From positions 3,971,001-4,035,000 of the forward strand of contig JAZBRS010000013.1 in NCBI GenBank assembly GCA_037176725.1: DNA of 64,000 bases, read 5' to 3'. Position 1 is the stretch's first letter. Each line of letters starts with the position of its first letter. Under the pieces are notes generated by a model, which did not search any database, had not been told where the DNA came from, and worked only from the letters and a program-made list of their open reading frames with translations. Shown here one piece after another: positions 54,443-64,000 of the stretch. The position numbers and the translations under genes are program-made. This DNA comes from Posidonia oceanica (lineage: Eukaryota; Streptophyta; Magnoliopsida; Alismatales; Posidoniaceae).

Positions 54443-56473
54443 CTAGTCATCATCTGAGATTGTCTCCCAGTGTTCGGCTTGATTATCCCAGTCTTCTTTT
54501 AATTCAACATGGCTGTCCCAGTCCTCTGATGGATTAGGGAGCTGTTCATCCTGGAATGCCATGACTTGATGTTTGGGGAGAGGGTCGCTGTAGACCTGCT
54601 GGGACGTCCCTGCCTGCTTTCTTTGTTTGGCTCTTTTGACCAGGACATCCCATTCAAGCACATTCGCCTCCACCATGTTATAGACTATGTCCCGGAAGGT
54701 CCAGCAGTCATTAATGTTGTGACCATGCATTCTATGGAACGGGCAATATTTGTTCAGGTCACAATTTGGCAATTCAGGTCTGACTGGTGGGAATTCGAGC
54801 GCTTTTGCTTCCTCCAGTTCTATGAACATGTCGGCCAGTGTGACCGGTAGAGGAGGGTAATGGTCTCTTTTCCCCTTTCTTCGTGGCACTAGAGGGGGAA
54901 CATTATGATAACCGCTCCCATTCCCAGTGTTGTTGGGGGGATTTCGGTTGTTGGCTTGGCTGTTTTGATTGCCTCTGGTCCATTGCGGCCGGGGAGTGTT
55001 CCACATTGGGCGGATCTGTTGCTGAGGAGGAGGATTATTCCATGCTGGCTGCTGCTGAGGAGGGCGGCTCCATGTTTGCTGTTGCTGAGGAGGAGGGTGG
55101 CTCCATGTTGGCTGTTGAGGAGGAGGGTGGCTCCAGGCTTGCTGCTGAGGAGGGTGGTTCCATGTCGACTGCTGCGAAGCCAGTATAGCCCTTTGATCGA
55201 ATGGCCTGGGGGCGGGGCTCATCTTGTTGACGACCCTGGTCACTCCCTCTATTACTTGTGTTTTCCAGCTTTTCTTTGGCTCCTCCATGAATTCGTGCAA
55301 GTTTTCTTTAACGGAGGCCGCCACTTTGTATAAAGCCGTAACATTGGGGTAGTAAGCATTCACTAGCTCCTTCTTCATTGGTCCAGTTGTGTTTGCAATG
55401 AGGGTTTGGACCACTTGTCTCTCTGGAATGGTCAGTCTTGATCTGGCTGCCATTTCCCGCCATCTGTTGGCGATTGTAACCTAGCTTTCGCCTTGCTTCA
55501 TGACCTCCTTGCTTAGGTCGTGGAAGGTTGACTTTGGATCTATCTTGTGCTGGTACTTTGTAAGGAAGCTCTCTCTGATCTTATCAAAGCTGCTGAGGTC
55601 TTCCTTGGAGAGAGTGAGAAACCAATCCATTGGCTCTCCTTCGAGTGAATAGAAGAACAGGTGTACCACGAGCCCCAAATCATGGAAATAGGGGGCCGAC
55701 TCAATTTGGAACCGCACCAAGTGACTGAGTGGGTTGGTGGTGCCATTGAACTTGGGAGTCTTGGGGTACTTGAAACCTGGAGGTAATCTAAATAGGGGGA
55801 ATTGGCTCATGTCAGAGTTTGCCGGAGCCTGGGTATGCACCCCTAATGCACTGAGCATTTTCCTCATCTCATCCAAATTTGTTATCCCGGCTGATGGGGT
55901 CGGGACATGTGAATTGAAGGACGGATGGTTCTACTGCTGATGGAGGTAGCTGTTGCAGAAATGTTGAGGCGCGACTTGCTCGTATCGCAGGGGAGATGCC
56001 TGGTGATAATGATGATCCCACCGAGGCTGATTGTCTGCCGGGGGTGGTCGGGGATGTCTCAGATAGACTCCTTCCTTGTACTCGCCATGTGGCATGTAAT
56101 TATGTTCCTGAATCAAGGGGTTGGCCTTTGAGTTATATGCTCCATTGAGCGCTGTGCCCTGTACTGGGTGGTTTGTGTCCGACGGTGGGTTGCCATCTAG
56201 TCCCTGGTATAGATCTTCAGGGGGATGGTCCGTAACTGGCCTTCGTTGTCCTTCACCGAGGTGGGGTGGCTGCTGGAGATTGTTTAGACATGGCCTCGTT
56301 TGGGCAGATGTCTCTTTATTTAAGAACTGGTACATGGCTCTGTATTGGATTGAATCCGGATCTAAAACTTCTCTGGTGATTGGGTGGTAGATTGTAGGCT
56401 CCTCTCCCGAGGTACTTGCAGAGTCTGACCTCTCTCTTTCTGGCTGATCAGCTTCATGGATTTGATTCATCAT
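54443..56473 (-). pseudogene. gag: Element D gag (two stops, otherwise open)
   Basis: The start is ATG at 56473 (MMNQIHEADQPERERS); an in-frame extension to 56857 through Lys-rich translation of the polypurine leader is not believed. Segments are an N-terminal Pro/His/Gln region (55931-56473), the capsid core (55481-55876), and 54443-55453. The last contains PNVTALYKVAASVKENLHEF, QQ-W-SHPPPQQ repeats and the knuckle CPFHRMHGHNINDCWTF. Stops: TAG in the poly-Gln near 55931, a TAG near 55480 (Gln or Trp), and TAG at 54443-54447 in place of TGG in B. Confidence 0.9.
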
Positions 56474-58064
56474 TGCTGCAGCTTTTGATAATGAGAATTG
56501 GCTTAGGGCGTAATACGCCTCAGTGTAAGGCGTATAACGTTGGACGCAAGATGTCAGGCGTTCAACGTCCCTAGTTATATTTCCTCCAACTCTTTCCCTG
56601 TCTTCTCTTTCTTTTCCTTTTTTTTCTCTCAGCCTTTCACTCTCTCTTTTTTTTTTCAGATTTTTGCTTTTCTTTTTTTTTTGATGATTTTTCCTTTTTT
56701 TTTTTTCTTTCTGTTCTTTTTTCTGCTTTTTCTCTTTTTTGCTTTTCTTCTTTTCCTTTTTTTTTGTTTTTGTTTTTTTTTGAAGGGTTACAAGTGCGAG
56801 GAAAGGGAAATTACAAGAACTTTTAATACAGGTTCCTAAAAAAAAGAAAGTAAACAATAAACAGAGTTTCCCCTAACTAATATTGTTACTGTTTGGATTT
56901 TTCAAAGTCTTCCCTGCCAAACAAATCACACCAAGGAGCTAAAGTATAACAGCCACACAGAGAATGCGTTAGACGCTTAATCTGCTGCGTACAACGTTAT
57001 ACGCAGGGATTTCAGTGGCCAACGCCCTGTTTCAGAGAACTACACAGCAACACTTTCAAACAGCGATTTAAGATTTTAATTTTGGTTTTCGCTTTGAGAT
57101 TAGTGTTTTAAACCTGCTATAGCTCTCTGGGTTCCTTAAGGCTTAGGTATGGCTTTTTTTTTCGGATTTTCTAAGGCTCCTCACAAGATGGGTGAATATG
57201 ATTGGTACTACCCCCTACCTCAACTCCTGAGGATGCTAGGGGGAGCCTGAATACACTTAGGTCCCTACCCCGTAGAGGTAGAGCCCAGCGTACCTGGGAT
57301 TGATCGGGTCACTCACGTATGTATACACAAAGAAATAAACAAACCACCGAAAGGGGGAGGGAGGAATACAAGTCAAGGCTTGAGGTTCTAATTATCTTTC
57401 ACTAAAAGGCCAAGGAAGAAGGAGGGCCCCTAGCAAAAGACAATGATAATACAAGTATCTTTTCTAAGCCCCTTGCAACAGAGGTGCTTGGGACCTAGAT
57501 GGTTGCTTATATAACCCAAGGAATGACACAAACAATTTAGTTCCCAATGAGGGCCATGCAAGTCATACAAAAAGATGTGATTTTTTTTTTGTTAATTTTT
57601 TTGCAAAGCACCCAAAGGAACTGAAGTTCCGGTCCCTACGGCAGAGCCGATCACCTCACACTTCAGTTCTTTGGGCCAGTTATAACAAAGAAAACTAAAA
57701 GAAATTTTAAAACAGAAGGGTTCCTGTTCAGTGGTCGTTAGACGCGGATATTGCAGCGTCCAATGTTAGACACGCCAGATCACGCGTATAACGTACTGAT
57801 AGTATTTTTTCAGAAAAACAGTTATTTTTTACAGATCACCCCCACGCCCAAGAGCTAGAGAGAAGGAGGAGGTGATTTCAGTTAATGACACGAAGAAACC
57901 AAACCAAAAGAGAATCACGACGCTTCAAAACACTATGAGGAATTTCGTTGCTTTTCTAAATTATACGAGAAAATAAGAAACTAAAGTTAAACTAAGAATG
58001 TTTGTTAGTGAAGGAGGAAAAAGAAAGAAAGGATTACTTACCTTGCACGGGGGCACTTTTAGCC
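56474..58064 (-). other. Element D 5' leader
   Basis: A long purine tract on minus (plus T-rich 56590-56785), a conserved CCCCCTACCTC block (57210-57295), and palindrome clusters at 56529-56568 (GGCGTATAACGTTGGACGCA), 56986-57025 (TGCGTACAACGTTATACGCA) and 57754-57795. No gene was recognised. Confidence 0.65.
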
Positions 58065-58082
58065 GTCCCACCGTGATCGCCA
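58065..58082 (-). other. Primer-binding site of element D
   Basis: On minus TGGCGATCACGGTGGGAC, three bases after the LTR end. Consistent with tRNA-Arg, as for A and B. Confidence 0.72.
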
Positions 58083-58085
58083 GAC

Positions 58086-59514
58086 TGTGGATATGGGGTT
58101 TTGGGAGAGGGAGGAGAAGATGGTGATGAAAGCGATGGCGAGATGGATGGTTCCTGGGGACGAAGAATGCCTCTTTTGGCTCCCTCTTTTGCTCGCCCTA
58201 TCTTCTCTTCCTCGAGGTTCCCCTTCTTTGTATCCGACTCCGTCACTCCACGTGTGATGGAATCGGTGTAATCGCCACTCTCGGTTCGCTTTCGCCGGCC
58301 CTCGAGACACCTTTGGGGAGATGTGATGTGGTTGCGGGTTCAGCTACCTTGGGACAATGCCAGCATTGCCCAAGGGTGCCTGTGCTTGGTAAGTTCTTTC
58401 TTCCTTCTTTCTCCTTGTATGACAAACGTTAGCAAAACAAAAGCAAAACAATATAGAAATGGATTAATAAGTGTAGCAATCTATCCAGAATTAGTAAAAA
58501 AGAAAGCAAAGGAAACGTGGTGAAATACGTACCCGAGGGGTTTGATCCCCTTGGTTGCAATATGAAGGAGATGTATGCCTAGTTAACAGTATATGATCTT
58601 GGAATAAAAAAAAATGCTTGACTATGCTATGGAATTAAACAAATAATGACAGAAATAAAGAAAGAAATGTATGAAACAGAGTTCCCTTCTGTCTATGCAC
58701 AAGGTGCAAACCATGTTAGCATGAAGCCAACAACGACAAAAGGATCCTCTAGCTAGCTCTCAGACTCTTTTCTTGCAAAAAAAACTTCTCTTTTCGCTCT
58801 AAGTTCTTGAGGAGCTCACTTCTCTAAGATTTTTAATCTCAAGAGTATGTGAATTGCAAAAGCTTCTTAGCTCATTTCCTCTCTCCAAAATCCGGCCCTG
58901 AACACTGTGGGGGTACCCATGCTTTTATAGAAGCAAGGGAGGAACAAAAAAAGACACAAATGCCAAGTCAGCAGAGTTTCCTATTTCAGAGGTGTTATAC
59001 GCTGGAAAACCAGCGTATAATGTTATAAGCGAGAGAACTCACGTATAACGAACTTCGAGGCATAACTGCCAGGATCAGAGAAGATTCTCCAATTAAGGAG
59101 TCCTTAAGTGTGATTAAACTCGGCTTTGATGGCTTTGACCGGTCAACAGGTTCTAAAGATGGCAAAAACACAATTTTTGGATTAGGCCAAATATGGAAAG
59201 CTTTAGCTGACTGGGTTGCCACGTTGGACGCTGCAAAGCCAGCAGCCAACGTTAGCCGCTGGAAAACCAGCGACCAACGTTGTACGCGGACAATTCAGCA
59301 GACAACACCCTTAATCAGTTTGCCTTTCAAATTGGGTAAAGACGTGAAGAACACTTAGGTTGCCAACATTTGGGGCTTAAAAGGTATAGCATTTTGAATT
59401 TGAGAGGAACATTTAGCTCAAGTGAGATTCAGAAATGGATGGAGGGCCTCTAAGAGCGATCTAATGCAAGGGACTATCCTAACATGAAGGGAGTGCCAAA
59501 ACGGGGTATCTACA
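58086..59514 (-). repeat. 5' LTR of element D
   Basis: 1429 bp, TG...CA, with the TATA box on minus at 58923-58929. Upstream of it, arms GTTATACGCTGG and CCAGCGTATAA(C/T) form a hairpin around AAAA (58993-59020), and AGCGTATAATGTTATAAGCG lies at 59012-59031. It is followed by the duplication GTAGG. Confidence 0.95.
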
Positions 59515-59519
59515 GTAGG
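59515..59519. repeat. Target-site duplication GTAGG, right of element D
   Basis: Matches 29247-29251. Confidence 0.95.
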
Positions 59520-60960
59520 CTCGATGGTTTGGGACACATGGGCGGCCTGGAACATGCAGAGAAAAGCCTCTCGGTGTTCGCAGGAAGAATGTATCAGGTC
59601 CCAAATGGAGATGTCAGCCTTGACTTTTTTTAGCTGGGCTGTTGTGTCAACTGAAGGCTGGTCTTTTTTGGAGGAGGGGATAATGGCGCTAGTGGCAGGT
59701 TCTGTAGTGGTGGGATCAGGGGATTGGCTTGCCGGTGGTTGGCTCATTGGTAGGGATTGGCCTGCTGGTAGTTGGCTCACAGGTGGAGTAGGTTCAGGGG
59801 GGTTAGGCCTGGCTATGAGGGCTGCAGGTTTGGTTATTAAGGTGGTAGGTCTGTAGACCCTCCCCGACTGCGTGACATCTGCAAACATTTTTGTGGCATA
59901 GTCGTATGGAACTCGGTGGGTATCCCTAGTTAAGTTGATTACCAGGGGAACGCGAGCTTCGAGCTCGAGAGGGGCCGCCGGGATACTTGCTGGAGGATGG
60001 ATGGATGTGGGATGCTGCTAGGAAGGCTATGTTGGCTCTGGTTGGGGCCTGGCTTGCAGGCAGACTTGGGGTTGAGCCTCTGGTCGTATGGTGGGCCTCG
60101 CGGTAGCACGCTCCGGCTTGGCGTCCAGTCGGATCATGTGAATCTCCGACTCGGAGCTAGCAAGCGCCGTAAGATAGAGGGAAGGAGAAACAGGCACAGA
60201 AATGTCTTGAATAAGATCAGAAGGGTCCACAACAGACGTAGCGGACCTTGAGGGGAAGAGAGAATGCACACCTGAGGTCCCCGAGCTTCCCGGGCCAGAA
60301 TGCCCCGGCAAAGGCTGGTGGATGATGCTTGGATTGAGGGGAGCTGTCCCTAATGCATGGGAAGATGCTGATGGAGGGGTAGATGAAGATGCTGCCTCCC
60401 GTGTATTGATACTGATGACCTTTCGGTCGATCAGGTTCTGCACGGCTCCTCGCAGAGTGTAGCAATTATTCGTTGAGTGCCCAACAACTCGATGAAAATT
60501 GCAGAAGTGATTCGTCCTATACCACCTTGGAAGAGGGTTTGGTGGTGGGCGGACTTGGGGGAGTGTGAGGAGTGATGCAACCTTAGGGAGGATGGCGCTC
60601 AGCGGCTCCACTAACTGAATGTAGTGACACTGCTGGTTGGGCCATCTCTACCCTTGGTATTGTCCTTGCCGGACCGGTGCGGCTGAGTAGACCGGTCGGG
60701 CGGTGGTGGTGATCTGTGGTGTGTGAGGTGCACTAGGTGTGGGTGCATACACTACCTGATTCAGGCTAGGCGGAGCTACAATGTGGACGGGAGCGGCAGG
60801 AGAGTCGACGTATGCAAATGTGGTCCGCGGGGGATCCCTCCTTCTGGGGTTGTTGTTGTTGCCGCTGCCGTTGTTGTTGGTGTTGCTACTGCTACCGCCA
60901 TAGCCACTGCTGGGGGGAGGGGCTTGCTTGGTGAAGATGGAGAGCGCCAGAAAATTGCTG
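59515..60960 (-). pseudogene. gag: Element H gag C-terminus, zinc knuckle and pre-protease segment
   Basis: 60648-60980 encodes a low-complexity GGSSSNTNNNGSGNNNN run. 60027-60611 encodes the knuckle FCNFHRVVGHSTNNCYTLRG, a CCHC variant typical of Tat/Ogre. 59519-59888 holds SGRVYRP and QLKKVKADISIWDLIHSSCE, the segment just before the protease. The open segments are separated by frame changes near 60000 and 60620-60650 (a TAG for CAG). Confidence 0.82.
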
Positions 60961-62131
60961 CTCCGAAGGGAGCTCTCCACGCGTGTGCCGACCCGAATCA
61001 GAGATGCAAAACTTGTGACAGCCTGGATGGCAAGTAGAGCCCCAGTAGACGGCTGCGCACCTCGGATTACAATCTCGATAGATTCCTTGTCAGAAGGTCT
61101 ATCGCGAACTTGTACAGTAAGGGCGCATCAACGGCCGACGTACTTCCCGAACGACTCGTTGTTTCTCTACTTAAGGGCGACAAGGTCCTCGTGCTTAGGG
61201 ACCAAGTCAAGGTTGAAGGAGTACTATTCCAGGAACACCCTACTAAGGTCGTTCCAAGTCTTGATGGTGGCCATATCAAGTGATGTAAACCACTTGAGGG
61301 CTGGGCCAGTAAGACTTTTCTGAAACAGGAGGATTAACAACCTGTCATCAGCTTGAAGCTGAGCCAAGTCTCCGCAATACCCCTTAATATGGGTGATGGG
61401 GCAGCCCCTACCATTGTATTATCAAAGTCTGGGATTTTGAACTTCGGTGGGAGTACCGCCTCTGGAAAGCAACAGAGGTCCCGGAACTGGTAGGAGTGGA
61501 AGTCTGTGCCCTGCACTTGACGAAGTGCTTTCTCTAGAATGGCGAACCTGTTGTCGTTGGACTCTGGAGTTGCTGCCGGAGGTGATGGGGTAGCGGGGGC
61601 AGGGACAACATACGCCGTTTGGGTCGCACTGAGGTGCTCCTTCGGATCCACCATCGCGTCGCCTAGTGATGCGACGGGATGGCTGGCGTATCCATGCAAA
61701 TGTGCAGTGGGTGCTGTGGGTGGTGCAAAGTATGTAGGAGAAGGAAATTCTTGATGCACAGGATGAGGATATGCAGGATGCTATGCAGTGAATTGTGGAG
61801 ATTGTGGGAGCAACAGTTGCTGCAGTGGCAAGGTGCCAGGCAGCGGGCCAGAGAAGTGCTGTGCTCGAACCAACCCGAGGGGCTAGCCACCAGGTGGTGG
61901 AGGTGCATGCTGTGCGGTGAATGGGGTGTGTGTAGAGGGGGGAGGCTGCGCCCCTATCACTGGAGCTGAGAGTAGTTGGGGTGATGGCCGGGGCGGCAGT
62001 GCAGTAGGGAATGCCTGGAGAGCAGGAGCAGGATGCAGAGGGATCTCAGGTGCAGAAGGAGCCAGAGGGGGCCGGCAGACAGAGCCATGCCCTGAAATAT
62101 CTGGGCAAGCTTCGCCAAGCATTGGTACCAC
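60961..62131 (-). pseudogene. gag: Element H gag capsid region (broken)
   Basis: From 62131 to 61760 the frame is Pro/Ala/Gln-rich. It then enters the capsid: LEKALRQVQGTDFHSYQFRD, AVLPPKFKIPDFD, after which a 1-nt change near 61420 shifts the frame. The continuation in other frames is LALKWFTSLDMATIKTWNDL and LDLVPKHEDLVALK. Stops are TAG at about 61225 and 61168, plus one TGA near 61128. Confidence 0.8.
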
Positions 62132-62671
62132 TCTTCAGGGGTCTCGTCAGTGGGAATGCTAAATTGCAATGCCGGCAGGGGACCAGATGCAAGAGGGGGG
62201 CACAGACTGTCCAGGAGGATAGGATCCTATGGCGGGAGTCGCCGCAGCAAGGCCAGTGCAATAGATAATATGGCCCTGGGGATCAGAAGGAGTCGGAACG
62301 GTCTCTGGAAAGCGAGAAGCGGTTACCATGGTAGCCTCAGTGACAGGATTCGGAGGGGCATAGATTTGCCCAGATCCTACGGTATGCAGGGGTCCCCTAG
62401 ACGTAAAGGGGGGAAACCCCGACGTCGTAAGGGGCATAGAAGGAGTCAAGATGGGAGTTAGAGGGGCTGAAGTAGAAACCCCCGTGACTGTGGTGAGCAA
62501 AGGCTCGATGGCGCGCTGGTCCATAGCTAACTGCGAGCGAGTAAGAATAGGGCTGCGACGAAAAGGTGAAGGATGACGCCTAGGAGGAGCTATAGTCGCA
62601 AAGGCGAAATAGCCCAGAAGAGGAGGGTCAGGAACAGGTGACACAACAGAGGCGTCAGTGAAGAGAAGCAC
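62132..62671 (-). pseudogene. Element H gag N-terminal region
   Basis: A 170-codon Pro/Ser/Thr-rich open segment (62159-62671, beginning MLLFTDASVV) and, in another frame at 62100-62169, SIPTDETPEEWYQCLAKLAQ, which is probably the true gag entry. Start codon and frame are uncertain. Confidence 0.5.
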
Positions 62672-62689
62672 TCAAGCTCCGACAAGGGA

Positions 62690-63702
62690 ACTCGCTCATT
62701 GATCTCTGTTGCAGACACAGCAAACAGGTGTTAGAACCTGAAAGAAAAAATGCAAATGTTTAGTTGGTGGTATGAATGCATTCATGCAAATGGTATGCTT
62801 TCTAGCATGCTCTCTCTCACCAATCTAGTGTGTCCTAGTCGGTTGTCTACTTCTAACTCACAAGTGTGCGGGTCACCGACTCGGTCAGAAAGTAAGGCTC
62901 CTGTCTAGACCCTGGCCCAGAGCTTAGATATAACGGGTGGTGCAGTAGTGGCCTTGACCCTACCGAGGCATGGGTTGTACCCTCTAGTAACACCGACACG
63001 ACCCCTGACAAGGGGGAACAGACCGATCGACTCGCCCTGTGCCAAAGCAGCTGAACGAGAGATTGGGACTATCCTTCTGAGACTGATAGGTAGACTCAGA
63101 TGAGAAGATGCATGCCCTATATGATGATTCATGCAAAATGATTAAAGTTTTTTAATCTTGCTCATTTGATTAACCCAAGGGGGTGAAGGTGTGTTGATGT
63201 CTCTAGTAGATCCTACATTTGACTTTTACTTGCTGTTTTTAATTGCCAAGGGAGAGGGAGCAACCAGTCTCTAGTTGTCCTTAAGCCTAATGCAACAAGG
63301 GGAAGAAAATCACCCAAACATGGCAAGCAAACAACACACAACCACTGCAAAAGGCATGGGCATGGCATGTGCAAGTGTATGTGGACACGATAGTGAAAAG
63401 AAACACTTAGCATGTCAAAATGTAGGTATGCATGGCATGTGCATGTGTAGTGGCATAGCAATTGTGTAAAACAAAGCATTTACCACTCAAAAGGCATGTA
63501 TAGTGCGACAAGCAAGTATTTAGGCATGTATAATGCATAAATAAAGCAAGTAAAGGCAATGTAAGTGATAAGGCAAGTAAACAGGCACATGGCAGGTAAT
63601 AAAGCAAAGAAGTAGGCTTAAAGCAAGCAATAAAGCAAGGCAAGGCAAGCACAAGAAAAAACAATGCAAGAGAAAAACCAAAGACGAAAGCCAGAGTCTG
63701 AA
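62690..63702 (-). other. Element H 5' leader
   Basis: About 1 kb without a gene. A GCAAGTAAA/AGCAAG-rich degenerate repeat lies at 63480-63665. No AACGTT palindromes of the A/B/D kind were seen here. Confidence 0.6.
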
Positions 63703-63720
63703 TCCCCAGTGGAGTCGCCA
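63703..63720 (-). other. Primer-binding site of element H
   Basis: On minus TGGCGACTCCACTGGGGA, six bases from the LTR end. It is the PBS type known for Ogre elements (tRNA-Arg). Confidence 0.78.
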
Positions 63721-63726
63721 CTTTCT

Positions 63727-64000
63727 TGTGACCGTCCGCCGCTCGGGCCTACGGCAGTCCTCGCAACACTTCCATAGCTCGCGATGCGATCATGTCATGA
63801 GAGAGGGAGGGAAGTCGCGGTCAGTAGTGAATCCAAAGAGAAACTCGACTCGAAAACACAGGGAAAACGCGAATAAAATAAAGATAAGACAAAAGGGAGT
63901 CGCCACCTAGTCTATTATTGGGAAGATGAGGAAAACCAAGGAAAAGCATAGAAAACAAGCAAATAAATGCAATGATATGCAAAAGGATGACTCGCGCCAA
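63727..64000 (-). repeat. 5' LTR of element H (partial)
   Basis: On minus it ends ...GGTCACA. An internal TGGCGACTCCC lies at 63895-63905, about 168 bp before the end. It continues beyond the window. Confidence 0.75.

Larger units (their letters stand above)
29252..59514 (-). mobile_element. Element D: complete Tat-like retrotransposon inserted in element H
   Basis: It is 30.3 kb long, or about 24.4 kb without the solo LTR nested at 48154-54031. LTRs are 29252-30678 (3') and 58086-59514 (5'), with the same ends as B and a perfect 5-bp duplication GTAGG. By eye the LTRs differ at roughly 3% of positions over their first 470 bp. It carries gag-PR1-PR2-RT-RH-aRH-INT on minus and three PMD genes on plus between integrase and the 3' LTR. 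Confidence 0.95.
59515..64000 (-). mobile_element. Element H, 5' part: partial LTR, PBS, leader, gag and protease start
   Basis: This is the upstream half of the Ogre-like element whose remainder is 23259-29251. It runs off the right edge inside its 5' LTR. Gag reads toward the D insertion, and the last codons before it (AAHVSQTIEPT) connect in sense to those at 29251. Confidence 0.9.

Noticed and set aside
55931..56857. 308-codon gag with a Lys-rich N-terminus starting at 56857
   Set aside because: The extension is translated purine leader; the ATG at 56473 is conserved in A, B and D and is preferred.

Overview
The window is plant nuclear heterochromatin, made almost entirely of Ty3/gypsy LTR retrotransposons of the Tat/Ogre kind. 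The evidence is CCHC gag proteins, a DTGAS/DNGSS retropepsin, RT, two successive RNases H and an integrase, with primer-binding sites resembling tRNA-Arg. LTR ends are TG...CA with 5-bp target duplications, and 44-bp tandem arrays and antisense plant-mobile-domain (PMD) genes lie between integrase and 3' LTR. I see no single-copy host gene, tRNA or rRNA. An angiosperm is likely; I cannot name the species.

Layout. All coding elements read on the minus strand. The oldest layer is element H (Ogre-like): its LTR end, PBS and gag lie at 59515-64000, and its protease-RT-RNase H-integrase and 3' UTR at 23259-29251. H is split by element D (29252-59514, TSD GTAGG on both sides, LTRs about 1.43 kb). 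D is itself interrupted inside its first protease domain by a 5.88-kb solo LTR in plus orientation (48154-54031, TSD ACTGG). To the left, two further copies of D's family stand in tandem: partial element A (1-3480) and complete element B (3481-23258), sharing one LTR (3481-4180). The A-B block sits in the 3' UTR of H.

Family structure (A, B, D; minus strand): LTR, tRNA-Arg-like PBS, 1.5-2 kb leader with a polypurine tract, gag with CCHC knuckle, a first retropepsin domain (PR1), a second retropepsin domain (PR2), a G-patch-like segment with a PHEGQT peptide repeat, RT, Ty3-type RNase H, archaeal-type RNase H, integrase. Then follows a cargo zone with genes on the opposite (plus) strand, four kinds of tandem array, a polypurine tract and the 3' LTR. 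D carries three plus-strand PMD genes with phase-0 GT-AG introns, each with a TATA-like box about 95-105 bp before its ATG. B keeps only gene 1 and the last exon of gene 3.

The most interesting signal is a palindromic sequence family centred on AACGTT (consensus near AGCGTNNAACGTTNNACGCT). It is clustered upstream of the LTR TATA box, in the leader, and directly upstream of each of the three antisense promoters, as if the sense and antisense transcription units shared one operator. All coding copies are decayed. Where I compared a stop with a paralogue it was nearly always TAG in place of CAG/TGG or TGA in place of CGA, as expected for deamination of methylated CHG and CG sites.
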